A stretch of DNA of 64,000 bases. Origin: Chloroflexota bacterium (GTDB lineage: Bacteria > Chloroflexota > Chloroflexia > Chloroflexales > Roseiflexaceae). Within the stretch, counting starts at the first letter, position 1. Every line of letters starts with the position of its first letter. The translations under genes and the position numbers were made by a program. Positions 26,686 through 37,227 of this stretch are shown here, piece after piece. Under the pieces are notes generated by a model, which saw only the letters and a program-made list of their open reading frames with translations, had not been told where the DNA came from and made no database searches. The stretch covers positions 1-64,000 of the forward strand of contig JACAEQ010000034.1 of NCBI GenBank assembly GCA_013388755.1. Reading direction: 5' to 3'.

Positions 26686-26699
26686 GCTTCCGGGAAGCT
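26686..26699. promoter_or_regulatory. Palindrome GCTTCCGGGAAGCT, copy 1
   Basis: A near-perfect palindrome lies in the divergent gap between the SARP regulator and tatA, about 50 bp before the tatA -35 box. The same sequence (AGCTTCCGGGAAGCT) occurs at 53500-53514 in another divergent promoter gap. Its placement suggests a shared operator, but two copies are weak evidence. Confidence 0.35.
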
Positions 26700-26750
26700 C
26701 TATCCAGTGGAGGCATGCGCCTGAGAGCCCACCTGCGTGCCGATGCTTGT

Positions 26751-26778
26751 TTGACAGCCCTTCCTGGTGAGGTATAAT
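26751..26778 (+). promoter_or_regulatory. Near-consensus sigma-70 promoter for tatA
   Basis: TTGACA and TATAAT, both perfect consensus hexamers, are separated by 16 bp. The tatA start is 103 bp downstream. This is the strongest promoter I see in the window and suggests high basal expression. Confidence 0.75.
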
Positions 26779-26881
26779 ATCGGGGTAGTAGATTCCCACG
26801 GCGCGACCATACGAAGCCGGCACAGGCGGTGCCGCATCACGATGTCGCACACTACGTGTCAGGCGTAAAGGAGCGCATACC

Positions 26882-27082
26882 ATGCAACTCGGCGTACCAG
26901 AGCTTTTGATCATTCTTGTGATCGTTCTGCTGCTGTTTGGCGCATCGCGGATCACTGGCGTCGCGAGTGCGCTTGGAGGCAGCATCAAGGCATTTCGGCG
27001 CGCAGTGAAGGACGACGAAGCGCCTGCCAGTAAGGCCGAGCCGGGTGAGTCAGCCGAGACGAAGGCTGAGACAAAGATCTGA
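26882..27082 (+). CDS. tatA: Twin-arginine translocase subunit TatA
   Basis: A 66-residue protein with the TatA/E layout: a short N-terminal start ([20 protein letters not shown]), one membrane helix, the hinge FGASRI, an amphipathic helix ([15 protein letters not shown]) and a charged acidic-basic tail. TatA oligomers form the passage for folded proteins with twin-arginine signals. AAAGGAG lies ten bases upstream of the ATG. No tatC is nearby. TatA and TatB cannot be separated with certainty by sequence this short, but the FG motif favours TatA. Confidence 0.9.
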   Translation: MQLGVPELLIILVIVLLLFGASRITGVASALGGSIKAFRRAVKDDEAPASKAEPGESAETKAETKI

Positions 27083-27213
27083 TGCGCAGGGCGCCATGGG
27101 CATGGCGCCACGCCCCGGTGCGGCCCACGCGCTGGAGCGCGGTCCGAGCGCAGACGAGCCGGCGCCAGCCGCAGTGTGATCCGTTCGCTCTGTGGCTGGC
27201 GTCGTTGTGTTGA

Positions 27214-28551
<1,338 letters not shown>

Positions 28552-28560
28552 AGCACGGCG

Positions 28561-30093
28561 TTGTCTGAGAGGGGGCCGGCTGTGGAGGAAATAACGGAGG
28601 TCGCGCCAGCCCGACCCTCACAGCGCATATCCTTCCGGGCACGGCGGCGCGTCGCGCAGACCGGTGCACTGCTGGCGCTCGTTGATGTGTGCTTGATCCT
28701 TGCGGGTTTTGCCGTCGCCTACTGGATGCGGTATGAAGTTGCCTGGCCGGCGCCATTCGACCGGCTGGTGCGTGAGGTGCTCGCGCGGAACTTTGTGCCG
28801 ATCAGTGCCTTCGTACCGTTCGGCCTGTTACTGGCAGGTCTGTTGCTGGCACAATTCGCCATGCGCGGCCTGTATCGCCTGCCACGCACCGCCGGCGTGC
28901 TTGATCATGCCAGTATCATCACAGGTTCGACAACAACCGGTATCGCCATCCTGATCGTCGTCGTGTTTCTCTACCAGCCGTCGGAGTTCTATTCTCGCCT
29001 GATCTTTGCCTTTGCCTGGGGGACGATCGTTATCCTGCTCGTCGGATGGCGCGCGCTGTTGATCGGCATCCAGCGCTGGCGCTGGGTGCGCGGCATTGGG
29101 CGCGAACGAGTGCTGGTGGTTGGAAACACCGGCCTGGGGCGCGAGGTGATGGAAAGCCTGGTCGCGCAACCCGATCTGGGGTATGCCATGGTCGGCTATC
29201 TTGATGATCGCGAAGCGGTGGCAGGGGCCAATCAACGCACCGTTCATTTCCGCCGGCTCGGACGGATCAGCGATCTTGAGGTGTGCCTGCGTGGCGGCGA
29301 TATTGACCTGGTGATTATTGCGCTGCCCTTCTGGGAACACCATCGCCTGCCTGACATTGTGATGGCGTGCCGGATTGCCAGCGTCGAGTTTCGCGTTGTG
29401 CCCGATCTGTATGAACTCAGCTTCGACCGGATCGATATCGGCAATCTGAGCGGCATTCCATTGATCGGCCTGAAGGAAGTGTCGTTGCGCGGCTGGAACC
29501 TGGTGGTCAAACGCGCCATGGACCTGGCGCTGGTCGCGCTGGCGGCGCCGCTGGTGATTCCGATTGCGCTGGCGCTGGCTGCTGTCATCCGCCTTGACTC
29601 GCCCGGCCCGGCGATCTTTCGGCAACGCCGTATCGGGCGTGATGGCCAGCCATTCGTCTGCTATAAGTTCCGCACCATGGTGGTCGATGCCGAAGCGCGC
29701 AAGGCTGAACTGAAGGCGCTCAACGAGGCAGACGGGCCGCTGTTCAAGATCCGTGATGACCCGCGTATGACGCGCATCGGCCGGCTGTTGCGCCGCTATA
29801 GCCTCGACGAATTGCCGCAGCTATGGAACATTTTGCGCGGCGAAATGAGCTGGGTCGGCCCGCGCCCGGCCACCGGCGAAGAAGTGGCACAGTATGAAAA
29901 CTGGCATTATCGTCGCCTGACCGTTGTGCCCGGGCTGACCGGCCTCTCACAGGTGCTCGGGCGGAGTGACATATCGTTTGATGAAATGGTGCGCCTCGAT
30001 ATTTTCTATACCGAGAACTGGTCACCCGGCATGGATGTGCGTATCCTGTTGCAGACAGTGCCAGCCGTCATTTCTGGCCGCGGCGCGTATTAG
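28561..30093 (+). CDS. Polyprenyl glycosylphosphotransferase starting exopolysaccharide synthesis
   Basis: A 510-residue membrane protein of the WbaP/CpsE type. It has four N-terminal membrane helices, a Rossmann-like middle domain (RVLVVGNTGLGREVM), a fifth helix, and the C-terminal catalytic domain (FRQRRIGRDGQPF, YKFRTMVVDAE, RRYSLDELPQLWNILRGEMS, WVGPRPA). It transfers a sugar-1-phosphate to undecaprenyl phosphate, the first step of repeat-unit assembly. The gene opens a same-strand polysaccharide cluster. The TTG at 28561 is the longest start; a GTG at 28582 preceded by GAGAGGGGG is equally plausible. Confidence 0.9.
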   Translation: MSERGPAVEEITEVAPARPSQRISFRARRRVAQTGALLALVDVCLILAGFAVAYWMRYEVAWPAPFDRLVREVLARNFVPISAFVPFGLLLAGLLLAQFAMRGLYRLPRTAGVLDHASIITGSTTTGIAILIVVVFLYQPSEFYSRLIFAFAWGTIVILLVGWRALLIGIQRWRWVRGIGRERVLVVGNTGLGREVMESLVAQPDLGYAMVGYLDDREAVAGANQRTVHFRRLGRISDLEVCLRGGDIDLVIIALPFWEHHRLPDIVMACRIASVEFRVVPDLYELSFDRIDIGNLSGIPLIGLKEVSLRGWNLVVKRAMDLALVALAAPLVIPIALALAAVIRLDSPGPAIFRQRRIGRDGQPFVCYKFRTMVVDAEARKAELKALNEADGPLFKIRDDPRMTRIGRLLRRYSLDELPQLWNILRGEMSWVGPRPATGEEVAQYENWHYRRLTVVPGLTGLSQVLGRSDISFDEMVRLDIFYTENWSPGMDVRILLQTVPAVISGRGAY

Positions 30094-30184
30094 CTCGGGG
30101 AATCGTAAGCACCAGCATCGCGCATGCCGGCAAGATGCCCATGCTCCCAGAAGATGCCTGTACCGATACGTGAATAGTTGCTAC

Positions 30185-30226
30185 GTGCCTATCCGAAGAA
30201 CGGGTGGTTGGATGTCATTTAGGCAC
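30185..30226 (+). repeat. 42-bp deletion derivative of the family-B MITE
   Basis: The left 35 bp of a family-B element (GTGCCTATCCGAAGAACGG onward) is joined directly to the end TAGGCAC, so the unit keeps a 7-bp terminal inverted repeat. It is flanked by TAC on both sides (30182-30184 and 30227-30229), the same triplet that flanks the full copy immediately to the right. Confidence 0.75.
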
Positions 30227-30229
30227 TAC

Positions 30230-30387
30230 GTGCCTATCCGAAGAACGGATGGTTGGATGTCATTGCGAGCGAAGCGAAGCAATCTACCGGCGTGAGAGGC
30301 GATTGCTTCAGCCACGCTGCGCTCGCTGCAGGCGGTCGCTGACGCTCCTCGCAATGACAGGAGGCGTAGCGTTATTCGGATAGGCTC
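30230..30387 (+). repeat. Family-B MITE-like element, copy 2
   Basis: A 158-bp element with ends GTGCCTATCCGAAGAACGG and GTTATTCGGATAGGCTC and the inner inverted pair GTCATTGCGAG / CTCGCAATGAC. It is flanked by TAC at 30227-30229 and 30388-30390. It lies in the promoter region of the UDP-glucuronate decarboxylase gene, 24 bp before the ATG, so that gene is either read through the element or uses a promoter within it. The rest of the 30094-30411 gap holds only the deletion derivative. Confidence 0.88.
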
Positions 30388-30411
30388 TACAAGCAAGGAG
30401 ATGCTCGCCAT

Positions 30412-31365
30412 ATGCGCATTCTCATTACCGGCGGCGCCGGCTTTCTTGGCTCTCACCTGTGTGATCGTTTCCTCGCCGAGGGACATACCGTGGTCGCAAT
30501 GGATAATCTGATCACGGGCAACACCGATAATATCGCGCACCTCGCCGGGCACCCGGGGTTCAGCTTCATCAAACACGATGTCACGAACTATATCTTTGTG
30601 GAAGGGCCGCTCGATGCGATTCTGCATTTCGCCTCGCCCGCTTCGCCGGTTGATTATCTCGAACTGCCGATCCAGACACTGAAGGTCGGCGCGCTGGGCA
30701 CCCACAAGGCGCTTGGCCTCGCAAAAGACAAGGGGGCGCGCTTTCTCCTGGCGTCAACCTCCGAGGTGTACGGCGATCCACAGGTTCACCCACAACCGGA
30801 GAGTTACTACGGCCACGTCAATCCGATCGGCCCGCGTGGCGTGTATGATGAAGCCAAACGCTTCGCCGAGGCAATGACGATGGCCTACCACCGGTATCAC
30901 GGCGTCGAAACCCGGATTGTGCGCATCTTTAATACCTATGGCCCGCGCATGCGCCTGCGCGATGGCCGCGTCGTGCCAAACTTCATCCAGCAGGCGCTGC
31001 GCGGCGAGCCCCTTACAGTGTATGGCGATGGTTCGCAGACCCGCTCGTTCCAGTACGTTGATGACCTGGTGGATGGCGTCTATCGCCTGTTGTTTTCGAA
31101 CGAGATCGAACCTGTGAATATCGGCAACCCCGGTGAGTTTACCATCAAAGAATTCGCCGAACTGGTCAATCAACTGACCGGCAACCGTGGCGGGATTGTC
31201 TACCGCGATCTCCGCACCCAGGACGACCCGCAGGTTCGCCAGCCGGATATCACACGTGCGCGTGCGATTCTTGGCTGGGAACCACGTATCGATCTCGCGG
31301 AAGGGCTACGCCGCACCATCCCCTGGTTTCGCGAAGAGTTACGCAAACGCGGCGAGGTGCCGTGA
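30412..31365 (+). CDS. UDP-glucuronate decarboxylase-like SDR (UDP-xylose synthase)
   Basis: A 317-residue extended short-chain dehydrogenase. The NAD loop is [11 protein letters not shown] at the N-terminus; the catalytic block is [14 protein letters not shown] with YDEAK as the YxxxK pair; [18 protein letters not shown] is the substrate loop typical of the UXS group. It converts UDP-glucuronate to UDP-xylose or a 4-keto intermediate, supplying sugar donors. AAGGAG lies eleven bases upstream of the ATG. The next gene starts with GTG overlapping its stop codon. Confidence 0.9.
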   Translation: MRILITGGAGFLGSHLCDRFLAEGHTVVAMDNLITGNTDNIAHLAGHPGFSFIKHDVTNYIFVEGPLDAILHFASPASPVDYLELPIQTLKVGALGTHKALGLAKDKGARFLLASTSEVYGDPQVHPQPESYYGHVNPIGPRGVYDEAKRFAEAMTMAYHRYHGVETRIVRIFNTYGPRMRLRDGRVVPNFIQQALRGEPLTVYGDGSQTRSFQYVDDLVDGVYRLLFSNEIEPVNIGNPGEFTIKEFAELVNQLTGNRGGIVYRDLRTQDDPQVRQPDITRARAILGWEPRIDLAEGLRRTIPWFREELRKRGEVP

Positions 31366-32879
31366 ACAGCGGTGAGCCGCCAGCAGTGAACAGCGAACGA
31401 CGCCTGGTTGCCGCCAACGGGCGAATACGCGCGATTCTTGCCTGGCTTGCTGCCGCCGGTCTCGGTTTCGTCGTGGTCATCGTGCCGCTGGAGCAACTGG
31501 CGCTGGTGAGCGGCGCGATCCTCGTACTCGCGTCGGCGCTGGCGCATCCGGTGCTTGCTGTCTGTCTCGTCGTGCTTTCGGTGCCGGTTCAGGAACTGGT
31601 GACATTGCCCGCCGGGCTGACGTCTACGCAGGCTGCAACGCTCCTGGCATGCTTCAGCTGGTTACTGCACACGCTGGCGCACCCCGAGCGCGCCATGCTG
31701 CCCGGCGGCATTCTGCCGCTGTGGGGAACGTTTCTCTGTGCCCTGTTGCTGTCAGCAGGGCTGACGCCATACGCGCGTGCCGAGGCGATCCGTGAGACGT
31801 TACGCTGGTCCGTGGCGGCAATCATCTGGCTGATAGCCGCCGGCACGGCCACGCGCCGCTGGCACATGATCTGCTTGCTGGCATGTCTCCTGCTGGCCCC
31901 GGCAGTATGTGCGGCTATCGGAGTGGTGCAATTCGCAACCGGCGATGGCCCACCCGCATTTCGTATCGCGCCCAACCTTCCCTATGTGCGCGCATACGGA
32001 ACGATCGGCCAGCCCAATTCATTCGCCGGCTATATGAACATGGCGTGGCCGCTTGGTCTGGCGCTGGCAATGGTCGCCACTCGTTTCGCCTGGCGTCGCC
32101 CGGCGGCACCCACTCTGCACCCGCTGCTGCACATCGGCGGTCGCTGGTTGCTCACCGGTCTCCTCTGGGCCGCGACGGCACTGCTGCTGGCGGCACTGCT
32201 GGCCTCATTTTCACGCGGAGCATGGCTTGGCGCACTCGCCGGCGCACTGGGGCTGGCGTTGGCGCTGGAGCGCCGGGTATGGCGCGCACTACTGATGATG
32301 GCGGTCGTGGCAATGATCATGCTGCTCCTGGCCGCTGCCGGATTGCTGCCCGGCGCACTGGCAGCACGACTGGCAAGCATGGCGCACAGCCTGACATTCT
32401 TCGATGCGGCAACGGCGCACGTAACGCCAGAGAATTTCGCGGTTGTCGAACGTATGGCGCAAATGCAGGCAGGCTGGGCAATGTTTCTCGCCGCACCGCT
32501 TACTGGCATCGGGCCGGGAAACTATGCCGTCGCATACCCGGAGTTCGCAGTTGGCGCATGGTACAGCGGGCGCGGCCATGCGCACAATTACTACCTGCAC
32601 CTGGCCGCAGAGACCGGGATCATCGGCCTGCTGGCGTATCTGGGGTTGATCGGCGGCCTGATCCGGCAGACGATGATCGCACTTCGATGCACAACCGATC
32701 CGTTTCTGCGCAGCGTCGTTGCCGGTAGCTGTGGTATCATCACAGCAGTAGCAGGGCACAATCTCTTCGAAAATCTGCACGTGCTCAACATGGGTATGCA
32801 ACTTGCCACGATATGGGCCGTGCTGCACATTATCGCCCGATCGGCGGCGAATCCCCGGGGACCATCATGCGGTATCTGA
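31362..32879 (+). CDS. O-antigen ligase/polymerase-like (Wzy/WaaL fold) membrane protein
   Basis: A 505-residue polytopic protein with about 12 hydrophobic segments and the large periplasmic or extracellular loop near residues 330-410 typical of the Wzy_C/O-antigen ligase family ([31 protein letters not shown]). In a Chloroflexota setting it most likely polymerises or transfers exopolysaccharide or glycan units on lipid carriers. The GTG start overlaps the previous stop as GTGA, showing translational coupling. Its 3' end overlaps the next epimerase gene by 13 bp. Confidence 0.85.
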   Translation: MNSGEPPAVNSERRLVAANGRIRAILAWLAAAGLGFVVVIVPLEQLALVSGAILVLASALAHPVLAVCLVVLSVPVQELVTLPAGLTSTQAATLLACFSWLLHTLAHPERAMLPGGILPLWGTFLCALLLSAGLTPYARAEAIRETLRWSVAAIIWLIAAGTATRRWHMICLLACLLLAPAVCAAIGVVQFATGDGPPAFRIAPNLPYVRAYGTIGQPNSFAGYMNMAWPLGLALAMVATRFAWRRPAAPTLHPLLHIGGRWLLTGLLWAATALLLAALLASFSRGAWLGALAGALGLALALERRVWRALLMMAVVAMIMLLLAAAGLLPGALAARLASMAHSLTFFDAATAHVTPENFAVVERMAQMQAGWAMFLAAPLTGIGPGNYAVAYPEFAVGAWYSGRGHAHNYYLHLAAETGIIGLLAYLGLIGGLIRQTMIALRCTTDPFLRSVVAGSCGIITAVAGHNLFENLHVLNMGMQLATIWAVLHIIARSAANPRGPSCGI

Positions 32880-33853
32880 TCACCGGTGGCGCCGGCTTCA
32901 TTGGCAGTCACCTGGCCGACACGCTGCTGGCGCGCGGCGACGAAGTCATATGCGTCGACAATTTCAATGACTATTATGCGCCGGTCCGCAAACGGCGCAA
33001 TATCATGCATGCGCTGGCTCAACCCGGCTATACGCTGGTCGAGGCGGACTTCCGCGACAACGAGGCCATGGAGCGGGTCTTCTCGCGGTATCAGCCGGAG
33101 AAGGTGGCGCACATCGGCGCGATGGCCGGCCCTCGCCCGTCAATGCAGAACCCGGCGCTCTATGAAGATGTCAATGTGCGCGGAACATTGACCTTGCTCG
33201 GCATGGCCGGTCGTCATCACATCCATAGCCTGGTGCTGGCATCCACGTCGTCGGTCTATGGTCTGGCGCCGACGCCATGGTCGGAAGAATCACCAACGGA
33301 TCGTCCATTATCATATTATGCGGCAACCAAGAAAGCCGCCGAGGTACTGGCCTATACCGCGCACCGACAGTACGGCACGCCGACGCGTATCGTACGCTTC
33401 TTCACCGTCTACGGCCCGCGTGGTCGGCCTGATATGACGCCGTATCTTTTCGTTGATCAGATGATTGCCGGGCATGAGGTGACATTGTTCAATGGCGGAA
33501 CCGGCGTGTACCGCGACTGGACGTATGTTGACGACATTGTGGCGGGGATCGTGGCCGCGCTTGATGCCGACTATGCCTTCGAGATATTCAACCTGGGGAA
33601 TTCAAACCCGATCCAGTTGATCGACTTTGTCGCCGCGCTCGAACGGGTCACCGGACTGCATGCCAGGATTGCCACCCGGCCATTGCCGGCAGCCGACCCG
33701 CCGGCAACCTACGCGAATATTGAGAAAGCTGGGCGGATGCTGGGCTTTCGCCCTCGTACACCACTTGAGGAAGGGCTCAACCGCTTCTGGGAGTGGTACC
33801 GGCGCGAGGTTGCGCCCGAACGGGGCAGCGACGCGCCCATTGCAAGCACATGA
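32867..33853 (+). CDS. UDP-glucuronate/UDP-glucose 4-epimerase family SDR
   Basis: A 328-residue extended SDR with TGGAGFIGSHLADTLL for NAD binding, the catalytic ASTSSVYGLAPTPW block, YYAATKKAAE as YxxxK, and FTVYGPRGRPDM as the substrate loop, the pattern of UDP-glucuronate 4-epimerases. It would interconvert UDP-glucuronate and UDP-galacturonate for the polysaccharide pathway. The ATG at 32867 begins exactly at the conserved [10 protein letters not shown] start and overlaps the upstream polymerase gene; in-frame codons back to 32813 are inside that gene. Confidence 0.9.
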   Translation: MRYLITGGAGFIGSHLADTLLARGDEVICVDNFNDYYAPVRKRRNIMHALAQPGYTLVEADFRDNEAMERVFSRYQPEKVAHIGAMAGPRPSMQNPALYEDVNVRGTLTLLGMAGRHHIHSLVLASTSSVYGLAPTPWSEESPTDRPLSYYAATKKAAEVLAYTAHRQYGTPTRIVRFFTVYGPRGRPDMTPYLFVDQMIAGHEVTLFNGGTGVYRDWTYVDDIVAGIVAALDADYAFEIFNLGNSNPIQLIDFVAALERVTGLHARIATRPLPAADPPATYANIEKAGRMLGFRPRTPLEEGLNRFWEWYRREVAPERGSDAPIAST

Positions 33854-33888
33854 AGGTTCCGACGAATCGACAAGAGGACGACACATTG

Positions 33889-34962
33889 ATGATGAACGAA
33901 CGAACCGGCGAACTTGGCGCCGAAGATGTGGCCGTAGGCGCCGAGGCGCCGGAAGTCCAGGAAGTCGAGCGCCAGGGATTTTCGCTGGCGAAGGCGCTGC
34001 GCAGTCCGCGCACCCTGATCTCCTTTGCACTGGCAATCGCCATCGTAGTGTTTGCCGTGCGTGGCCTCGATATCGACGTGCGGCAGACATGGCAGTATAT
34101 TCGCGGCGCGAATATCTGGTTGCTCTTGACCGGGTTCGGCGTCTTCTACCTGACGTTCCCGCTACGTGCCTTGCGCTGGCGTGTCCTTCTGGAGAACGCA
34201 AATGTACCAGTACGCGACGGCCGCCGGAGCTGGGCGTCGTTGCCGGCGCTGATGGAGTATATCTACCTCTCGTGGTTCGCCAACTGCGTGGTACCTGCCA
34301 AACTCGGCGACGCCTATCGCGGCTACCTGCTGAAACATAACGGGCGCGTGTCGTTTTCGGCCACATTTGGAACGATCTTCGCTGAACGTCTCCTTGATAT
34401 GCTTGGCCTCTTCGCGCTGCTGGTACTCTCGGCATGGGTGACGTTTGGCGCGCAACTGCCCGAGAGTACGCGCATTGTGTTTGGCTTCGGGGCGCTGCTG
34501 GTGGTTGCAATTGTCAGCGGGTTGGCAGGGATGCGCTGGCTCAGCCCGGTGATCCGCCGGTTCATTCCACAACGGCTGCTGGGTGTCTATGGCAGCTTCG
34601 AACATGCCGCGTTGCGCTCGTTCCGCCCGGCCATTCTGCCACGACTCATTGCGCTGACCAGTTGCGTCTGGCTGCTTGAAGGGTTGCGTCTCTATTTCGT
34701 GATCGAGGCATTGAGCCACGAAGGGCTGGCGCTGCCGCTGTCGGCGATCATCTTCGTTGCACTGGCCTCATCATTGCTGACCGCCATTCCATTCACGCCC
34801 GCCGGCCTCGGGATCGTCGAGACGGTTATCACCGGTGTATTGACCTTCTTCCGCGTCGGAACCAGCCTGGGAGGCGCCGTGACGCTGCTTGACCGGGTAA
34901 TCAATTTCTGGAGCATTGTGGTGCTGGGCTTTCTGCTCTACCTGGTCAGCAAACGCCGGTGA
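33889..34962 (+). CDS. Lysylphosphatidylglycerol synthase-type (UPF0104) membrane protein
   Basis: A 357-residue membrane protein with about eight hydrophobic segments and the family blocks PLRALRWRVLLENA, VVPAKLGDAYRGYLLK and FAERLLDMLGL, followed by PFTPAGLGIVE near the C-terminus. The family shares the transmembrane half of MprF and is often found in polysaccharide or lipid gene clusters, where a lipid or glycan transport role has been proposed. The aminoacyl-transferase half of MprF is absent. AGAGGA lies about twelve bases before ATG 33889; ATG 33850 is an alternative. Confidence 0.82.
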   Translation: MMNERTGELGAEDVAVGAEAPEVQEVERQGFSLAKALRSPRTLISFALAIAIVVFAVRGLDIDVRQTWQYIRGANIWLLLTGFGVFYLTFPLRALRWRVLLENANVPVRDGRRSWASLPALMEYIYLSWFANCVVPAKLGDAYRGYLLKHNGRVSFSATFGTIFAERLLDMLGLFALLVLSAWVTFGAQLPESTRIVFGFGALLVVAIVSGLAGMRWLSPVIRRFIPQRLLGVYGSFEHAALRSFRPAILPRLIALTSCVWLLEGLRLYFVIEALSHEGLALPLSAIIFVALASSLLTAIPFTPAGLGIVETVITGVLTFFRVGTSLGGAVTLLDRVINFWSIVVLGFLLYLVSKRR

Positions 34963-35018
34963 TGAGGCGTCACCGGCATCACCGGTGCGTTGCTTCCTGA
35001 ACCGTACCATCCGATACC

Positions 35019-36215
35019 ATGCATGTTGGCATCGATTTCACCGCTGGCGCCTGGCAGGGAGCCGGCATTGGCCGTTATACGCGCGAACTGATCGGCGCGG
35101 TGATGGCGCTCGGAACCGATCACCGCTTTTCGCTCTTCTATGCCGCCGGTTTCCCCGGTGCCGCTCCCCCCCCCTATCTTGACGACCTGCAACGACTCTG
35201 CGACGCGCATCCGGATGCGCGTGCCGTCCCGATCCCGCTACCACCGCGACGCCTGACGCAACTCTGGCACCGGCTGCGCGTACCCCTGCCAATCGAGTGG
35301 TTCACCGGCCCGCTTGACCTGCTGCATGCTCCCGACTTCGTCCCTCCGCCAACGCGCGCCCGCACCATTGTGACCATCCACGATCTGTCGTATATGGTGC
35401 ATCCGGAGTGTGCCGTACCGGGCGTCGCCGCCTACCTGCGCGATGCGGTACCGCGCGGGCTGGCACGAGCCGACACGATCTTTGCCGACTCGCAAGCCAC
35501 GCGCCATGATTTGCAGCGCCTGCTCCATATTGCGCCGGAACGCGTTACGGTCGTCTATCCTGGAGTGGGATCGCACTTCCGGCCACTACCCGCCGATGTG
35601 TGTGAGCCAGTGCGTCGCAAGCTGCACTTGCCGCAGCACTTCATTCTGTTTGTCGGCACACTTGAGCCGCGCAAGAACCTGGTGCGCCTGCTGGAGGCAT
35701 TCGCGCGCATCGATCGCGCCGATGTGCGCGCCTGTTGCGGCGATGACGATCTCCATCTGACGGTTGCCGGGCGGCGCGGCTGGATGTACGAACCGGTCTT
35801 CGCCGCAATTGAGCGGCTTGGCCTGCACAGGCGCGTCCACGTCCTTGATTTCGTGGACGATGCGGACCTGCCCATGGTGTATAATCTGGCACGGGCATTC
35901 GTCTATCCCTCGATCTATGAGGGGTTTGGCATCCCCCCTCTGGAAGCGCTGGCGTGCGGCACGCCCGTGCTGACAGCCAGTAACTCAAGCCTCCCGGAAG
36001 TTGTGGGCGATGCCGCACTGCTGGTGCCCGCAGACGACACGGAGGCGATTACGGACGGAATCATTCGCCTGCTGAATGACGCGGCGCTCCGCACCCGGCT
36101 ACGCGACGCAGGCCTCGATCGAGCGCGCTGTTATCGCTGGGAGGAATCTGCCCGGCAGGTGATGGCACACTATGACTCGTTATCGACGGGAGCATTCCAT
36201 GACACAACAATCTGA
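35019..36215 (+). CDS. Glycosyltransferase, GT4 type
   Basis: A 398-residue GT-B enzyme. The N-terminal acceptor domain starts MHVGIDFTAGAWQGAGIGRY, and the C-terminal nucleotide-sugar domain contains FVGTLEPRKNLVRLLEAF and the EX7E-type motif EGFGIPPLEALACGTPV. Such retaining enzymes transfer mannose, rhamnose or similar sugars to lipid-linked glycans at the cytoplasmic face. The 3' end overlaps the PAP2-like gene by 17 bp, so the two are coupled. Confidence 0.9.
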   Translation: MHVGIDFTAGAWQGAGIGRYTRELIGAVMALGTDHRFSLFYAAGFPGAAPPPYLDDLQRLCDAHPDARAVPIPLPPRRLTQLWHRLRVPLPIEWFTGPLDLLHAPDFVPPPTRARTIVTIHDLSYMVHPECAVPGVAAYLRDAVPRGLARADTIFADSQATRHDLQRLLHIAPERVTVVYPGVGSHFRPLPADVCEPVRRKLHLPQHFILFVGTLEPRKNLVRLLEAFARIDRADVRACCGDDDLHLTVAGRRGWMYEPVFAAIERLGLHRRVHVLDFVDDADLPMVYNLARAFVYPSIYEGFGIPPLEALACGTPVLTASNSSLPEVVGDAALLVPADDTEAITDGIIRLLNDAALRTRLRDAGLDRARCYRWEESARQVMAHYDSLSTGAFHDTTI

Positions 36216-36834
36216 GCTCTCGCCCGAGACGCTCGATTCAAACGAGATCGAAAGCTGGAGTCTGGCGCTTGCCAGAATGCTGTCACAGATCTTTAATCCC
36301 ATCTTTGTGACGATCGCCAGCTATCTCTTGATCGGTTTGCAAACACCGGGCGAGACCAGTCTGGCCTGGGCCGGTGGCATCATAGCCATTGAGGCACTGC
36401 CATCCGCCGCCTATTACCTGGTGCGATTACGGCAGGGGGCATTCAGCGATGCCGATGTGTCGGTACGCCACGAACGCAATGAGTTGTATCTCTTCGGCAC
36501 CGTTACCGTGCTGGCAACCATCGGGCTACTGCTGGCATTCGATGCGCCGCGTCCCTTTCTGGCGCTCACGGTCGGCATGCTTGGCCTCGGGATCATCTGC
36601 GGGCTGGTCAATCTGAGCTGGAAGATCAGCATGCATGGCGCTGCCATCGGCGCACTGGCGACGGTTGCACTGTTGTATTCGAATGTGCTGGGGATGGCAC
36701 TGTGGGCATGCGCTGTCGCCGTGGCATGGGCGCGCGTGCGCACGCGCAATCATACGCCGCGACAGGTACTGGCCGGGTTCGTGGCGGCTGCCGCGGTCAT
36801 GACCACCGCATTTCTGACCCTCGCATCACGATGA
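36199..36834 (+). CDS. Divergent PAP2-like membrane phosphatase
   Basis: A 211-residue protein with six hydrophobic segments. Near the C-terminus WKISMHGAAIGAL and ARVRTRNHTPRQVLAG resemble the second and third motifs of the PAP2 superfamily (SxH and R-H-x3-D-like), in which the final Asp is replaced. Family members remove phosphate from polyprenyl or phosphatidyl lipids; here recycling of undecaprenyl carrier is plausible. ATG 36199 has GGGAG upstream and is favoured over 36172. Its stop overlaps the next start as ATGA. Confidence 0.65.
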   Translation: MTQQSELSPETLDSNEIESWSLALARMLSQIFNPIFVTIASYLLIGLQTPGETSLAWAGGIIAIEALPSAAYYLVRLRQGAFSDADVSVRHERNELYLFGTVTVLATIGLLLAFDAPRPFLALTVGMLGLGIICGLVNLSWKISMHGAAIGALATVALLYSNVLGMALWACAVAVAWARVRTRNHTPRQVLAGFVAAAAVMTTAFLTLASR

Positions 36835-37226
36835 GCGCATCTCCGGGCGATACTGAGCTCTATGAGCGTATTTATCAGGTCGTGATGCAGATCCCGCACG
36901 GCGCTGTGGCAACATACGGCGATGTGGCGCTGATTGTCGGCGGGGGATGCGACGGTCGCATCGTTGGCCATGCCCTCAGCGAGCTCTCGCCCGAGCGCGC
37001 CCTCGCGGTGCCATGGCAACGGGTGATCAATCGCGAGGGTGGCATCAGCACCGCCGGCCTTGCCCAACGACAGATGCTCGAAGCTGAAGGTCTCATTTTT
37101 AGCACCGATGGCCGTGTGTCACTGGTGCGCTATCGCTGGCATGGCCCCGATGCCGCATGGGCCGAGGCGCATGGATGTCGTACGCTGCCGCCACGCGAAG
37201 AAGGCGAGCAGTTGAGCCTGTTTTGA
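36831..37226 (+). CDS. Alkyltransferase-like (ATL) DNA-binding protein, MGMT family
   Basis: A 131-residue protein matching the DNA-binding domain of O6-methylguanine methyltransferase (IPHGAVATYGDVALIVG, GHALSELS). The active-site PCHRV is replaced by VPWQRVINREGG, with Trp at the cysteine position. This is the hallmark of alkyltransferase-like proteins, which bind O6-alkylguanine and hand it to nucleotide excision repair rather than removing the alkyl group. The start ATG overlaps the previous stop (ATGA), and the FGGY kinase starts two bases after its stop. Confidence 0.9.
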   Translation: MSASPGDTELYERIYQVVMQIPHGAVATYGDVALIVGGGCDGRIVGHALSELSPERALAVPWQRVINREGGISTAGLAQRQMLEAEGLIFSTDGRVSLVRYRWHGPDAAWAEAHGCRTLPPREEGEQLSLF

Positions 37227-37227
37227 T

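Noticed and set aside
30226-30705. Frame on the minus strand crossing the family-B repeat
   Set aside because: It consists of repeat DNA plus the antisense of the UDP-glucuronate decarboxylase gene.
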